Shown: one piece after another, positions 16,999 through 24,520 of the stretch
Numbering within the stretch: the first letter of the stretch is position 1
How the letters are laid out: the number at the start of each line of letters is the position of its first letter
NCBI RefSeq assembly: GCF_900101455.1
Contig: NZ_FMZJ01000012.1
Location: 1 to 64,000 of the forward strand
Length of the DNA stretch: 64,000 nucleotides
Direction: 5' to 3'
From: Sphingomonas sp. YR710
Lineage (GTDB): Bacteria > Pseudomonadota > Alphaproteobacteria > Sphingomonadales > Sphingomonadaceae
Translations under genes and position numbers: made by a program
The notes under the pieces: generated by a model
Databases searched by the model: none
Told to the model about the DNA's origin: nothing
What the model saw: only the letters and a program-made list of their open reading frames with translations

Positions 16999-17610
16999 TC
17001 AATATTCCACACCCTTCTGCGCCTTGAAGCCGGCCTTGAACGGATGCTTCACCTCGCCGAATTCGGTCACAAGATCGGCGATTTCGATCAGTTCGGGCTT
17101 GGCGTTGCGGCCGGTGATGCAAATGTGCTTGGTCAATGGGCGGTCCTGCAGAAAGGCCACGATCTCGTCGATCGGCAAACTATCCTGCCGCAATACGATA
17201 TTGAGTTCGTCGAGGATCACGAAATCATAGGCCGGGTCGAGGATCAGTTCCTTCGACCGTTCCCAGGCGGCGCGCGCCGCCGCGATGTCGCGGGCGCGGT
17301 CCTGCGTGTCCCAGGTGAAGCCTTCGCCCATTACTTCGAAGGTCAGAAGATCGGGATTGGCCTGGAAGAACGTTTTCTCGCCGGTCTCCCAATTGCCTTT
17401 CACATATTGGACGATCCCTACCTTCATGCCCCAGCCGAGGCTACGGATCGCCATGCCGAAGGCCGATGAGGACTTGCCCTTGCCGTTGCCGGTATGGACG
17501 ATCAGCAGGCCGCGCTCCAAGGTGCGGCGCGCCTGCATCTTCGCGCGCGCCTGCTGGACACGCTGCATGCGGGCATTATGGCGGGCGAAGTCTTCTTCGG
17601 TCTCAGGCAT
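16999..17610 (-). CDS. cobO: Corrinoid adenosyltransferase (BtuR/CobO)
   Basis: Transfers the 5'-deoxyadenosyl group of ATP to Co(I) corrinoids, making the coenzyme form used by the following enzymes. The 203-residue protein has the reversed P-loop HTGNGKGKSSSAFG near residue 40, the YVKGNWETGE segment and the acidic FVILDELNIV motif, all typical of the CobA/CobO/BtuR type. ATG 17610 lies three bases after the stop of the upstream aminotransferase gene. The 230-bp gap after it, before btuF, is filled mainly by the palindromic repeat. Confidence 0.95.
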   Translation of the reverse strand: MPETEEDFARHNARMQRVQQARAKMQARRTLERGLLIVHTGNGKGKSSSAFGMAIRSLGWGMKVGIVQYVKGNWETGEKTFFQANPDLLTFEVMGEGFTWDTQDRARDIAAARAAWERSKELILDPAYDFVILDELNIVLRQDSLPIDEIVAFLQDRPLTKHICITGRNAKPELIEIADLVTEFGEVKHPFKAGFKAQKGVEY

Positions 17611-17613
17611 CGG

Positions 17614-18723
17614 TCATCCTCTCCATGCGTCCAGCGCGTGCGCCAGCCGCGCCCAGTCGTCTTCGCTGCCGGGAAGACCCATGCGCAGCCGGTGTGCATA
17701 GTCGGCAAAAGGCCGCGTCAGGATATGCGCCGCCGCGAGATGCCGGAACAGGGCGTCGGCGCCTTGCGTCTCGATCAGGCGGAACAGGGGCGTGCCGCAC
17801 GAGGTCAGCCTGGTTGCGGCGATCAGAGCGTCGAGCCGCGCGGCATCTTTCGCGAGCCGGTTGCGTTGGGTCGCCTGCCAGTCGAGATCGCGATAGGCGG
17901 CGGTGCCGATCGCGATTGCGGGGCCGGATACCGGCCAGTCGCCGAGCCATGAGCGGATCGTCCGTGCAACCGCGGGTGGCGCGAGTACGAAGCCGAGCCG
18001 GAGGCCGGGCAGGCCGAAAAATTTGCCGAACGATCGTAGCCGGATGACGTTAGCAATTCCTCCCCGAGCTTGCTCGGGGAGGGGGACCATGCGTAGCATG
18101 GTGGAGGGGTTTGCGGAGCCGTCGGATTGCCCCTCCGTCAGCGCTTCGCGCTGCCACCTCCCCGAGCATGCTCGGGGAGGAACTGGGTGTATATCCGCGA
18201 ACGCCTCGTCCACGATCAGCCACCCGGATCGCTCGGCCAACGTCGTTGCGAGCTTCGCCAGCCGTTCGGGCTCAACCACCCGGCCATCGGGATTGTTGGG
18301 GTTGGCGAGCAATAGGACGTCCGCTGTCGCCGCCGCTTCTTCCAGATCATCGGCGGAAATCTCGATCAGACGGTCGCGCGGCCAGATTGCGGTATGACCG
18401 CCATAGCCGGGCCGGACGACGGCAACCTGCCGTCCCTCGAACATCCGCGCAATCAGCCGCAGCGCCATATCACTGCCCGGCACGGCGACAACGGCAACTC
18501 CGTCCGGAGCCGCGAATGCTGCCCGCGCGGCGGCTTCCAGTTCGGCCAGGGCGTCCGGGTCCGGCAGCGCCGTAAACGCGGCTGCACCCGGATAGAAAGG
18601 ATAGTTATGCGGGGCGATGCCGGTCGACAGGTCGATCCAGTCGTTGCCCCCGAACATCGCACGCGCCCGATCGATGCGCCCGCCATGGACACGGAACACA
18701 TCGATCGGAGCGCGGTCGTTCAC
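17614..18723 (-). CDS. cobD: Threonine-phosphate decarboxylase (aminotransferase fold), with palindromic element in frame
   Basis: PLP enzyme that makes aminopropanol phosphate for CbiB (CobC in the Pseudomonas denitrificans naming). It has NPNNPDGRVV, the PLP-site aspartate in VDEAFAD, and the Schiff-base lysine K234 in RLRSFGKFFGLPG. It is 369 residues long, about 44 more than usual. The excess, residues about 181-224, is encoded by a palindromic repeat placed between DEAFADIHP and NVIRLRS, close to the active-site lysine strand. Here the repeat is read in a different frame from the cbiB copy, yet is also free of stops. The start is GTG 18723, four bases after btuB. Confidence 0.93.
   Translation of the reverse strand: MNDRAPIDVFRVHGGRIDRARAMFGGNDWIDLSTGIAPHNYPFYPGAAAFTALPDPDALAELEAAARAAFAAPDGVAVVAVPGSDMALRLIARMFEGRQVAVVRPGYGGHTAIWPRDRLIEISADDLEEAAATADVLLLANPNNPDGRVVEPERLAKLATTLAERSGWLIVDEAFADIHPVPPRACSGRWQREALTEGQSDGSANPSTMLRMVPLPEQARGGIANVIRLRSFGKFFGLPGLRLGFVLAPPAVARTIRSWLGDWPVSGPAIAIGTAAYRDLDWQATQRNRLAKDAARLDALIAATRLTSCGTPLFRLIETQGADALFRHLAAAHILTRPFADYAHRLRMGLPGSEDDWARLAHALDAWRG
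18057..18182. repeat. Palindromic element inserted in frame in cobD
   Basis: The element is 126 bp (42 codons). Its outer arms are TTCCTCCCCGAGC (18057) and the exact complement ending at 18182. Each arm forms its own hairpin (CCCCGAGCTTGCTCGGGG on the left, CCCCGAGCATGCTCGGGG on the right), with inner CATGCGTAGCATG and AGCGCTTCGCGCT palindromes. It is the same family as the element in cbiB. Confidence 0.88.
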
Positions 18724-18727
18724 CGCC

Positions 18728-20641
18728 TCAGTAGCTCAGCCGTACGCCGGCATAGGCAGCCCGGCCGGGCGTCCCGTAGCGGAAGATCGTCTCATAATGC
18801 TCATCGAACAGATTCTCGATGCGACCATAGAGTTCGATATTCTTCGTCACGGGATAGCTGGCCCGCAGATCGGCGAGCACATAGCCCTCGAGCTTGCGGG
18901 TGTTGGCGGCGTTGTCGAAGCTCGATCCGACATGGGTCAGCGTCGCGCCGGTCGAAAGACCGAACGGCCAACGATAGTCGATCGACGTGTTCACGCTCTG
19001 CCGCGGACGGCGGGCGAGATTCTTGCCGAAGGTCGAACTGCCTGGCGTGCGATTTTCGGAATCGGTCCAGCTATAGTTCGCCTGCACCTTGAGCGGCTCG
19101 ACCGGGTGGAGCGCTACGGTCAGTTCGACGCCCTGCGCCCGGGCCTTGGCGACATTGTCATACGTGCCGAACGGCCGCCCGGCGCAAATCCCGACAGTGG
19201 GTGTCGGGAACGGGCAGGAGACGAAGTTGATCAGGTTGCGCGAATTGCGGTGGAACCAGGTCGCACTGGCTTCGATCGCGCCGCCGAGGAGCCGCTGTGT
19301 GATCCCGGCATCCCAGCCCTTCGCCGTCTCCGGGTGGAGCAACGTGTTCCCATATTCGCTCAGCAATTGATACAGGGTCGGTGCCTTGAAGCCCTCGCTA
19401 TAGCTCGCGCGCAACTCGGTCTTGCCGCCATTTGGCGTCCATACGCCGCTGGCGCCGAAGGTGGTTGCCCCGCCGAACGTGTTGTGGTGATCGTAGCGGA
19501 CGCCGCCGGTTGCAGTCAGGCCCGCAATCGGCGTGGCGACGATCTGGCCATACACGCTGGAGATCGTGGCATGCGCGGTCGTGGCGGGGCCGCCGCTGGC
19601 CGTCGAAAAGTGCGAACGCTCGTTTTCGGCGCCGAACGTTGCCTGCCAGCCGTCGCCGATGTCGTAATTGCCCTGATATTCGATCCGTTCGTTGCGGCCG
19701 TTGGCGAGGAAATTGGGCGCGGAGCCGAAGGTCGGATTATAGTTGCGGCGGCGCGTATCAGTGTAGGCGAAGCCGAGGCGGTTGTGGAAATGGCCGTCGA
19801 GCAGGGCGGCGTTCAGGCCGGCATAGCCGACCAGCTCGCGCGTCGTGCCATATTCCGGCGTATCGGCGAAGGCGAAGCTCGGGGCGGGAAAGCCGTCGAA
19901 GCCGTTGCGGCCGTGCGAATACCAGCCGCGCAGATCGACCGAGATATCGTCGCTCAGCTTCAGGTTGAAATTGGCATTGGCGCCATAGTTGCGATAGCCA
20001 TCCTTCTCGGCCCCGCCGAGCTGCTCGTCGAACGACGAGATGCCGTCGGTGCGGAAATAGCCGGCGCCGACGCTGGCCGACAGCGGACCGCTCTTGCCCG
20101 ATACGTTGCCGACGATCTGGCCGGTGTTGCGATAGCCATATTCGCCGCGAAGGTTGATCTTGAGCGTGTCGCTGGGTGGGATCGTGATCATGTTGATCAC
20201 GCCGCCGATCGCCTGGCTGCCCCACAGCACCGATTGCGATCCGCGCAGCACCTCGATCCGCGCGATATTGCCGATCATCAGGTCGCCGAAGTTGAAGCCG
20301 CCGCCGGGTGCCGACGGATCGTTGAGCTTGATGCCGTCGATCAATGCGACCGTCTGCTCGCTTTCGGCGCCGCGGATGAACACCGATGTCGTGCCGCCGA
20401 TGCCGCCGTTGCGGGCGATCGTCACGCCGGGCACGGTGCGCAGCAGATCGGCGACCGTATCGGCCTGGCGGGTGGTGATGGTCTCCTGATCGATGACGCT
20501 GATCGTCTGGCCGATCCGCGACAGCGGCTGCTCGCTGCGCGTCGCGGTGACGACGATGGTGTCGGCGCTGTCGTCCGCGAAGGCAGCGCTCGACAGGAAA
20601 ATGGCGGAAACGGCAATCAGTCTGGCAGTATGAGAAGGCAT
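18728..20641 (-). CDS. btuB: TonB-dependent vitamin B12 outer-membrane receptor
   Basis: Outer-membrane importer for cobalamin, energised by TonB-ExbBD. The 637-residue precursor has a signal peptide (MPSHTARLIAVSAIFLSSAAFA), a TonB-box region (DTIVVTATR), a plug domain (GQTISVIDQETITTR, then VFIRGAESEQTVALIDGIKLNDPS) and a long barrel ending in an aromatic-terminated strand (YAGVRLSY). ATG 20641 is preceded by AAGGGGGA. It is the first gene behind the cobalamin riboswitch and heads the eleven-gene operon. B12 specificity follows from the riboswitch and the BtuB-like plug. Confidence 0.94.
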   Translation of the reverse strand: MPSHTARLIAVSAIFLSSAAFADDSADTIVVTATRSEQPLSRIGQTISVIDQETITTRQADTVADLLRTVPGVTIARNGGIGGTTSVFIRGAESEQTVALIDGIKLNDPSAPGGGFNFGDLMIGNIARIEVLRGSQSVLWGSQAIGGVINMITIPPSDTLKINLRGEYGYRNTGQIVGNVSGKSGPLSASVGAGYFRTDGISSFDEQLGGAEKDGYRNYGANANFNLKLSDDISVDLRGWYSHGRNGFDGFPAPSFAFADTPEYGTTRELVGYAGLNAALLDGHFHNRLGFAYTDTRRRNYNPTFGSAPNFLANGRNERIEYQGNYDIGDGWQATFGAENERSHFSTASGGPATTAHATISSVYGQIVATPIAGLTATGGVRYDHHNTFGGATTFGASGVWTPNGGKTELRASYSEGFKAPTLYQLLSEYGNTLLHPETAKGWDAGITQRLLGGAIEASATWFHRNSRNLINFVSCPFPTPTVGICAGRPFGTYDNVAKARAQGVELTVALHPVEPLKVQANYSWTDSENRTPGSSTFGKNLARRPRQSVNTSIDYRWPFGLSTGATLTHVGSSFDNAANTRKLEGYVLADLRASYPVTKNIELYGRIENLFDEHYETIFRYGTPGRAAYAGVRLSY

Positions 20642-20800
20642 AAGTCCCCCTTGATCAACAACAAGGGGTCGCACGCGCCAAGGCACGGCAGCATTCTCGC
20701 GAGGTTGCTCATCCCTTCGCGCGCACCACCCCAATGGACGTCGTCACGCGAGGAAGAACCTCGATCACCCGGCACACCCCGTCCGCGCGATGGATCGACT

Positions 20801-20976
20801 GCGACAGGCAGGTCTCCTGGCTCCCGGGTCACAGCACTCGTCCCGCCTTCCCGGATCGGAATCCAGTGGCGTGAAGGGGCAGGCGCTCGCCGGTTACAGT
20901 TGCGGGGGCAGCCCCGGATCGCGGCGTCAAGCCACTACCGGGTTCCCTTTTGATCCCATCTCTGGGAACCTGTCGC
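20801..20976 (-). promoter_or_regulatory. Cobalamin (AdoCbl) riboswitch controlling the btuB operon
   Basis: On the minus strand the leader carries the B12 box AGCCAGGAGACCTGCCT (20822-20806), the central CCCCCGCAACTGTAA, GCCACTG and GGGAAGGCGGGACGAG blocks, and a closing P1 helix GCGACAGG/CCTGTCGC (20969-20976 with 20801-20808). The remaining 160 bases to the btuB ATG would hold the expression platform; no clear U-tract terminator is visible there, so control may act on translation or elsewhere. The whole 372-bp gap between btuB and cobU is taken up by this leader plus the divergent cobU upstream region. Confidence 0.95.
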
Positions 20977-21013
20977 GTGGCGCCTTTAGAACGGGTTGGT
21001 GATGGTAGCAAGC

Positions 21014-21529
21014 ATGTCGGGTGGAGAGGTGATCCTGTTCCTGGGCGGCGCGCGATCGGGAAAGAGCCGAATCGCGCAGGAGCAGGCGGAGAGGCTCGGC
21101 GGCGAGCTGGTCTATATTGCGACGGGCGAGGCGCTGGACGAGGAAATGGCCGATCGGATCGGGCGCCATCGCGCCGATCGAGGCCCGCGCTGGCGGACGG
21201 TCGAATGTCCGATCGATCTGGCTGCTGCGGTGGCGGCCGAAGGGGCTGCGGGCAGGGTGCTGCTTGTCGACTGCCTGACGCTCTGGCTCAGCAACCTGAT
21301 GTTCGCCGAACGGGATATCGTAGGCGCGTCGGCCAGCCTTGTGACGGCGCTGGCCGCATCGCCATCGACGATCATGCTTGTCAGTAACGAAGTGGGATGT
21401 GGCATCGTGCCCGAAAACGCGCTCGCCCGCCGCTTTCGCGACGAGGCCGGGCGGTTGAACCAAGCGATCGCGGCGGCGGCGGAGGAGGTGTTCCTCGTCG
21501 CTGCCGGGCTGACGCTGAAGATGAAGTGA
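21014..21529 (+). CDS. cobU: Adenosylcobinamide kinase / phosphate guanylyltransferase
   Basis: Bifunctional enzyme that phosphorylates adenosylcobinamide and attaches GMP before CobS. The 171-residue protein has the P-loop LGGARSGKSR near the start, YIATGEALDEEMADRI, the histidine-containing RIGRHRADRGPRW region and LLVDCLTLWLSNLM, all diagnostic. It is transcribed away from the main operon, and the riboswitch lies on the other strand, so it is not under that switch. The start is uncertain: ATG 21014 is used; ATG 21002 would add four residues. Confidence 0.93.
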   Translation: MSGGEVILFLGGARSGKSRIAQEQAERLGGELVYIATGEALDEEMADRIGRHRADRGPRWRTVECPIDLAAAVAAEGAAGRVLLVDCLTLWLSNLMFAERDIVGASASLVTALAASPSTIMLVSNEVGCGIVPENALARRFRDEAGRLNQAIAAAAEEVFLVAAGLTLKMK

Positions 21530-21549
21530 GTTGTCGAACGGCTTTCTGC

Positions 21550-21674
21550 ACTAAAAGCCACTCCTCTGAAGGGGAGGGGTTTGGGGGTGGGGCACCCGCA
21601 TCTCACCGAGACCAGCATTGATTGGGAGGAGAGGCCCCACCCCAACCCCTCCCCTGAAGGGGAGGGGCTTTAGT
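21550..21674. repeat. Palindromic element between cobU and fpr
   Basis: A 125-bp imperfect palindrome. The left arm ACTAAAAGCCACTCC, followed by GAAGGGGAGGGG, mirrors the right arm ending GGGGCTTTAGT, with TTTGGGGGTGGGGC / GCCCCACCCCAACCCC as the inner pair. It fills the gap between the convergent ends of cobU and fpr and may serve as a bidirectional terminator-like structure. Confidence 0.85.
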
Positions 21675-21676
21675 CC

Positions 21677-22486
21677 TTATCCCACGAACGCCTTTTCGAT
21701 CACGAAATCGGCTGGCTTTGCGTTCGAGCCTTCCTCGAAGCCGAGCCGTTCGAGGATCGCCGCGCAATCCTTGATCATCTCCATGCTGCCGCACAACATG
21801 GCACGGTCATGAACCGGATCAAGCACATGATCGCCCTCGACGCCGTCGAACAGGTCGGCCTTTTCGAGCAAGGTAGTGATTCGATCCTGCCGGGGGAACG
21901 GTTCGCGGGTGACAGTCGGGATATAATGAAATTTCTCGCGCGCCTCGTCCTCGACAAGCGGATCGCCCGCGAGCTTGCTTTCCAGCAACTCGCGATAAGC
22001 CAGATCACTGACCCGGCGGACGCTGTGAAACAGGATCACCTGATCGAATTGAACATAAACGTCGGGATCGCGGATCACCGACATGAACGGCGCGAGGCCG
22101 GTACCGGTCGAAAGCAGGAACAGGCGGCGGCCCGGCTTGAGCGCGTCGGTGACGAGCGTGCCGGTGGTCTTGCGGGCCATGTAGATTTCGTCGCCCGGTA
22201 CGATCTGCTGCAGCCGCGACGTCAACGGGCCGTCGGGAACCTTGATCGACAGGAATTCGATCTCGTCGGCATAAGACGGGCTCGCGATCGAATAAGCGCG
22301 CAGCAGCGGCTTGGTTTCGCCCTGAAGGCCGATCATCACGAATTCGCCCGAGCGGAAGCGCAACGATGCCGGGCGTGTGATCGCGAAGCTGAACATATGC
22401 TCGTTCCAGTGACGGACCCACAACACCGTCTCGATATGGAACGCGTCGTTCGGGGCGACTTTGATCGCTTCCGTACGGTTGCTCAT
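21677..22486 (-). CDS. fpr: Ferredoxin/flavodoxin-NADP reductase
   Basis: FAD enzyme exchanging electrons between NADPH and ferredoxin or flavodoxin. The 269-residue protein has the FAD motif RAYSIASPSY, the NADP-binding segment LLSTGTGLAPFMSVIRD, HSVRRVSDLAYR and the C-terminal AMLCGSMEM and VIEKAFVG. ATG 22486 is preceded by GGAAGG. It may also serve corrinoid reduction before CobO adenosylation, given the neighbouring genes, but that is inference. Confidence 0.93.
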   Translation of the reverse strand: MSNRTEAIKVAPNDAFHIETVLWVRHWNEHMFSFAITRPASLRFRSGEFVMIGLQGETKPLLRAYSIASPSYADEIEFLSIKVPDGPLTSRLQQIVPGDEIYMARKTTGTLVTDALKPGRRLFLLSTGTGLAPFMSVIRDPDVYVQFDQVILFHSVRRVSDLAYRELLESKLAGDPLVEDEAREKFHYIPTVTREPFPRQDRITTLLEKADLFDGVEGDHVLDPVHDRAMLCGSMEMIKDCAAILERLGFEEGSNAKPADFVIEKAFVG

Positions 22487-22665
22487 TATCTGTAACCTTC
22501 CAAAGCCATCACCGCCCGGCCCGCCTGTTTCGGTTCCGGGAAGCAAATATTTCCGCAAGTGCCAGTCGACTGACTGTTTTCGCTGCAGCCCCATAATCGG
22601 AGCGCGCGCGCTTCGCCATAGCGATTATTTTTGCGCGACCACAGTTAAACTTCACGGGTCACGGC

Positions 22666-22704
22666 AAAACGCGCCCCGCCATCCGGAGAAGGCGGCGGAG
22701 CGCG
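22666..22704 (-). terminator. Rho-independent terminator after the alpha/beta hydrolase gene
   Basis: On the minus strand an 11-bp stem (CGCGCTCCGCC / GGCGGGGCGCG with one G-T pair) and a 13-base loop are followed by TTTTG. It starts 23 bases after the hydrolase stop and protects the fpr upstream region. Confidence 0.75.
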
Positions 22705-22726
22705 CCGGCGGCGCAGGTTCGTCGGT

Positions 22727-23398
22727 TCAGCGGCGAAGCTGGCGCAACGACTGGTCGGATTGGGGCAACCAGCCGGAGAAGAAGGTCGTATCGGATCGGG
22801 TGGCGCGGATGGGCCCGGTTTCGATCAGATCGATGAAGCTATCGAGCAATTGCTCGCCCTGAGGCCAGGCGCCGAGGCCGTCCCCGGTTCCAAAATGGCC
22901 ACAGGCGCCGAAGCGCGCGAAGCCGGCGCCCCATTCGCGCGCGACACTGAATGCGCGATCGATCGAAATCGCTCGGTCATTCTCGCTGGCGACGACCAGT
23001 GACGGGAAGGGCAGGATGGTGCGCGGCAGCGGCGCGAAGGCATGCATCCTCTCATCGCCTTCGGCCGCCGCCGGATCGGGCGGTGCGATGAGCAGCGCGC
23101 CGACGACATTGGCTTCGATTTCCTGTCCCAACAGTTCGCTCCACCAGGCGATGGTGAGCGCGCCGGTGCCATGACCGACGAGCAGAATTGGTGCATCGAG
23201 GCCGCGGATCGCCTGATCGAGCCTCGTCACCCAGCTGTTGCGGTCGGGCCGGCGCGCGGCGCCCATGTCGATGCACATGCAGTCGAGGCGCGAGGCTGCC
23301 CATTGATCCTGCCAATAACCGATTCGGTCGGCATCGACATCGGGGAGCAAAAGCACGATCGGCGCCGCTGAGGGGCGTTCGAAACGGGACGTCGCCAT
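22727..23398 (-). CDS. RBBP9/YdeN-like alpha/beta hydrolase-fold protein lacking the serine nucleophile
   Basis: This 223-residue protein resembles the RBBP9/YdeN serine hydrolase group: a short N-terminal strand (VLLLPDVDADRIGYWQDQW), a nucleophile elbow, the ASENDRAISIDRA acid segment and the histidine in GACGHFGTGDGLG. The elbow, however, reads GHGTGA (residues 75-80), with glycine G77 where the family has serine, so classical hydrolysis is unlikely. ATG 23398 follows GGAAGGACAGG. It lies downstream of purC in the same direction, separated by a strong hairpin. Function unknown. Confidence 0.75.
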   Translation of the reverse strand: MATSRFERPSAAPIVLLLPDVDADRIGYWQDQWAASRLDCMCIDMGAARRPDRNSWVTRLDQAIRGLDAPILLVGHGTGALTIAWWSELLGQEIEANVVGALLIAPPDPAAAEGDERMHAFAPLPRTILPFPSLVVASENDRAISIDRAFSVAREWGAGFARFGACGHFGTGDGLGAWPQGEQLLDSFIDLIETGPIRATRSDTTFFSGWLPQSDQSLRQLRR

Positions 23399-23497
23399 GG
23401 GCCTGTCCTTCCGTTCTGTCGGGCATCCCGACGAAGGACAGATTATGTCTATCGATAAAGTTGTAAAGGTCGCTGCGTTCAAATGCGGCGAAATTGC

Positions 23498-23533
23498 GGC
23501 CGGGCGAGCGTCGCATCGACGCGTCGCCCGGCC
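23498..23533 (-). terminator. Hairpin after purC, possible terminator
   Basis: A 36-base near-perfect hairpin: outer GGCCGGGCGA / TCGCCCGGCC and inner GCGTCG / CGACGC. It begins six bases after the purC stop on the minus strand. Only a weak AATTT follows, so termination strength is unsure. Confidence 0.55.
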
Positions 23534-23538
23534 GGCCC

Positions 23539-24315
23539 TTATTTGTTCCGATTCTTGCGATGCTTTTCGAGGTCGAGGATCGTGGTGTCGCCTTCGGGCA
23601 GCAGCCCGAGTCGCCGTGCGATTTCCTGATAGGCCTCGACTTCGCCGCCGAGATCCTGGCGGAAGCGATCCTTGTCGAGCTTCTCGCCGGTGGCGATATC
23701 CCACAGCCGGCAGCCATCGGGGCTGATCTCGTCGGCCAGGATCACGCGCGCGAAATCATTGTCGTAGAAGCGACCGAATTCAAGTTTGAAATCGACCAGG
23801 CGGATGCCGATCCCGGCGAACAGCCCGCACATGAAGTCGTTCACGCGGATCGCCATGTCGGCGATGTCGTGCATTTCCTCCTGGCTGGCCCAGCCAAAGC
23901 AGGCGATATGCTCGTCGGCGACCATCGGATCGCCCAGCGCATCGTCCTTGTAATAATATTCGATAATCGTGCGCGGCAGCTGCGTGCCTTCCTCGATGCC
24001 GAGGCGCTTGACGATCGAACCGGCGGCGACGTTGCGCACGACCACCTCGATCGGGATGATCTCGACCTGGCGGATCAATTGTTCGCGCATGTTCAGCCGG
24101 CGGATGAAATGCGTCGGCACGCCGATCATCGCCAGCAGCGTGAAGATATGCTCGGAAATCCGGTTGTTGAGCACGCCCTTCCCGTTGATGGTGCCCTTCT
24201 TCTGGGCATTGAACGCGGTGGCATCATCCTTGAAATATTGGATGAGCGTGCCCGGTTCGGGACCTTCATACAGGATCTTGGCCTTGCCCTCGTAGATCTG
24301 GCGGCGGCGGGTCAT
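23539..24315 (-). CDS. purC: Phosphoribosylaminoimidazole-succinocarboxamide synthase (SAICAR synthetase)
   Basis: Adds aspartate to CAIR in purine synthesis. The 258-residue protein shows the start [24 protein letters not shown], the [11 protein letters not shown] strand, and LVDFKLEFG followed by [17 protein letters not shown] 24315 is preceded by GGAGG. It is divergent from kup across a 205-bp intergenic region. Confidence 0.97.
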   Translation of the reverse strand: MTRRRQIYEGKAKILYEGPEPGTLIQYFKDDATAFNAQKKGTINGKGVLNNRISEHIFTLLAMIGVPTHFIRRLNMREQLIRQVEIIPIEVVVRNVAAGSIVKRLGIEEGTQLPRTIIEYYYKDDALGDPMVADEHIACFGWASQEEMHDIADMAIRVNDFMCGLFAGIGIRLVDFKLEFGRFYDNDFARVILADEISPDGCRLWDIATGEKLDKDRFRQDLGGEVEAYQEIARRLGLLPEGDTTILDLEKHRKNRNK

Positions 24316-24520
24316 CGATTTTTGCCTCCGAAAGGCGCAGGAAAACAGAGAAGCCCCGGAGACAACGTCGATTCGGACGCGCCACCGAGGCAGTTCGAAC
24401 CCGCCCTTACAGCGATTGCCCCCCTCGCGCAAACGATGCCGCGTTGCGGCGCGAATTCGCGTGCAATACTCCAGGCACGGGCTTAAGCGCCGCGACGGAT
24501 TCGTTTGTGGGGCCGATCCC

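Noticed and set aside
20642-20800. Short leader peptide between the riboswitch and btuB
   Set aside because: Small open frames exist, but none has both a good ribosome-binding site and recognisable sequence.
18617-20953. A 778-codon plus-strand frame opposite cobD and btuB
   Set aside because: It is antisense to recognised genes and reads straight through the riboswitch region; compositional artefact.
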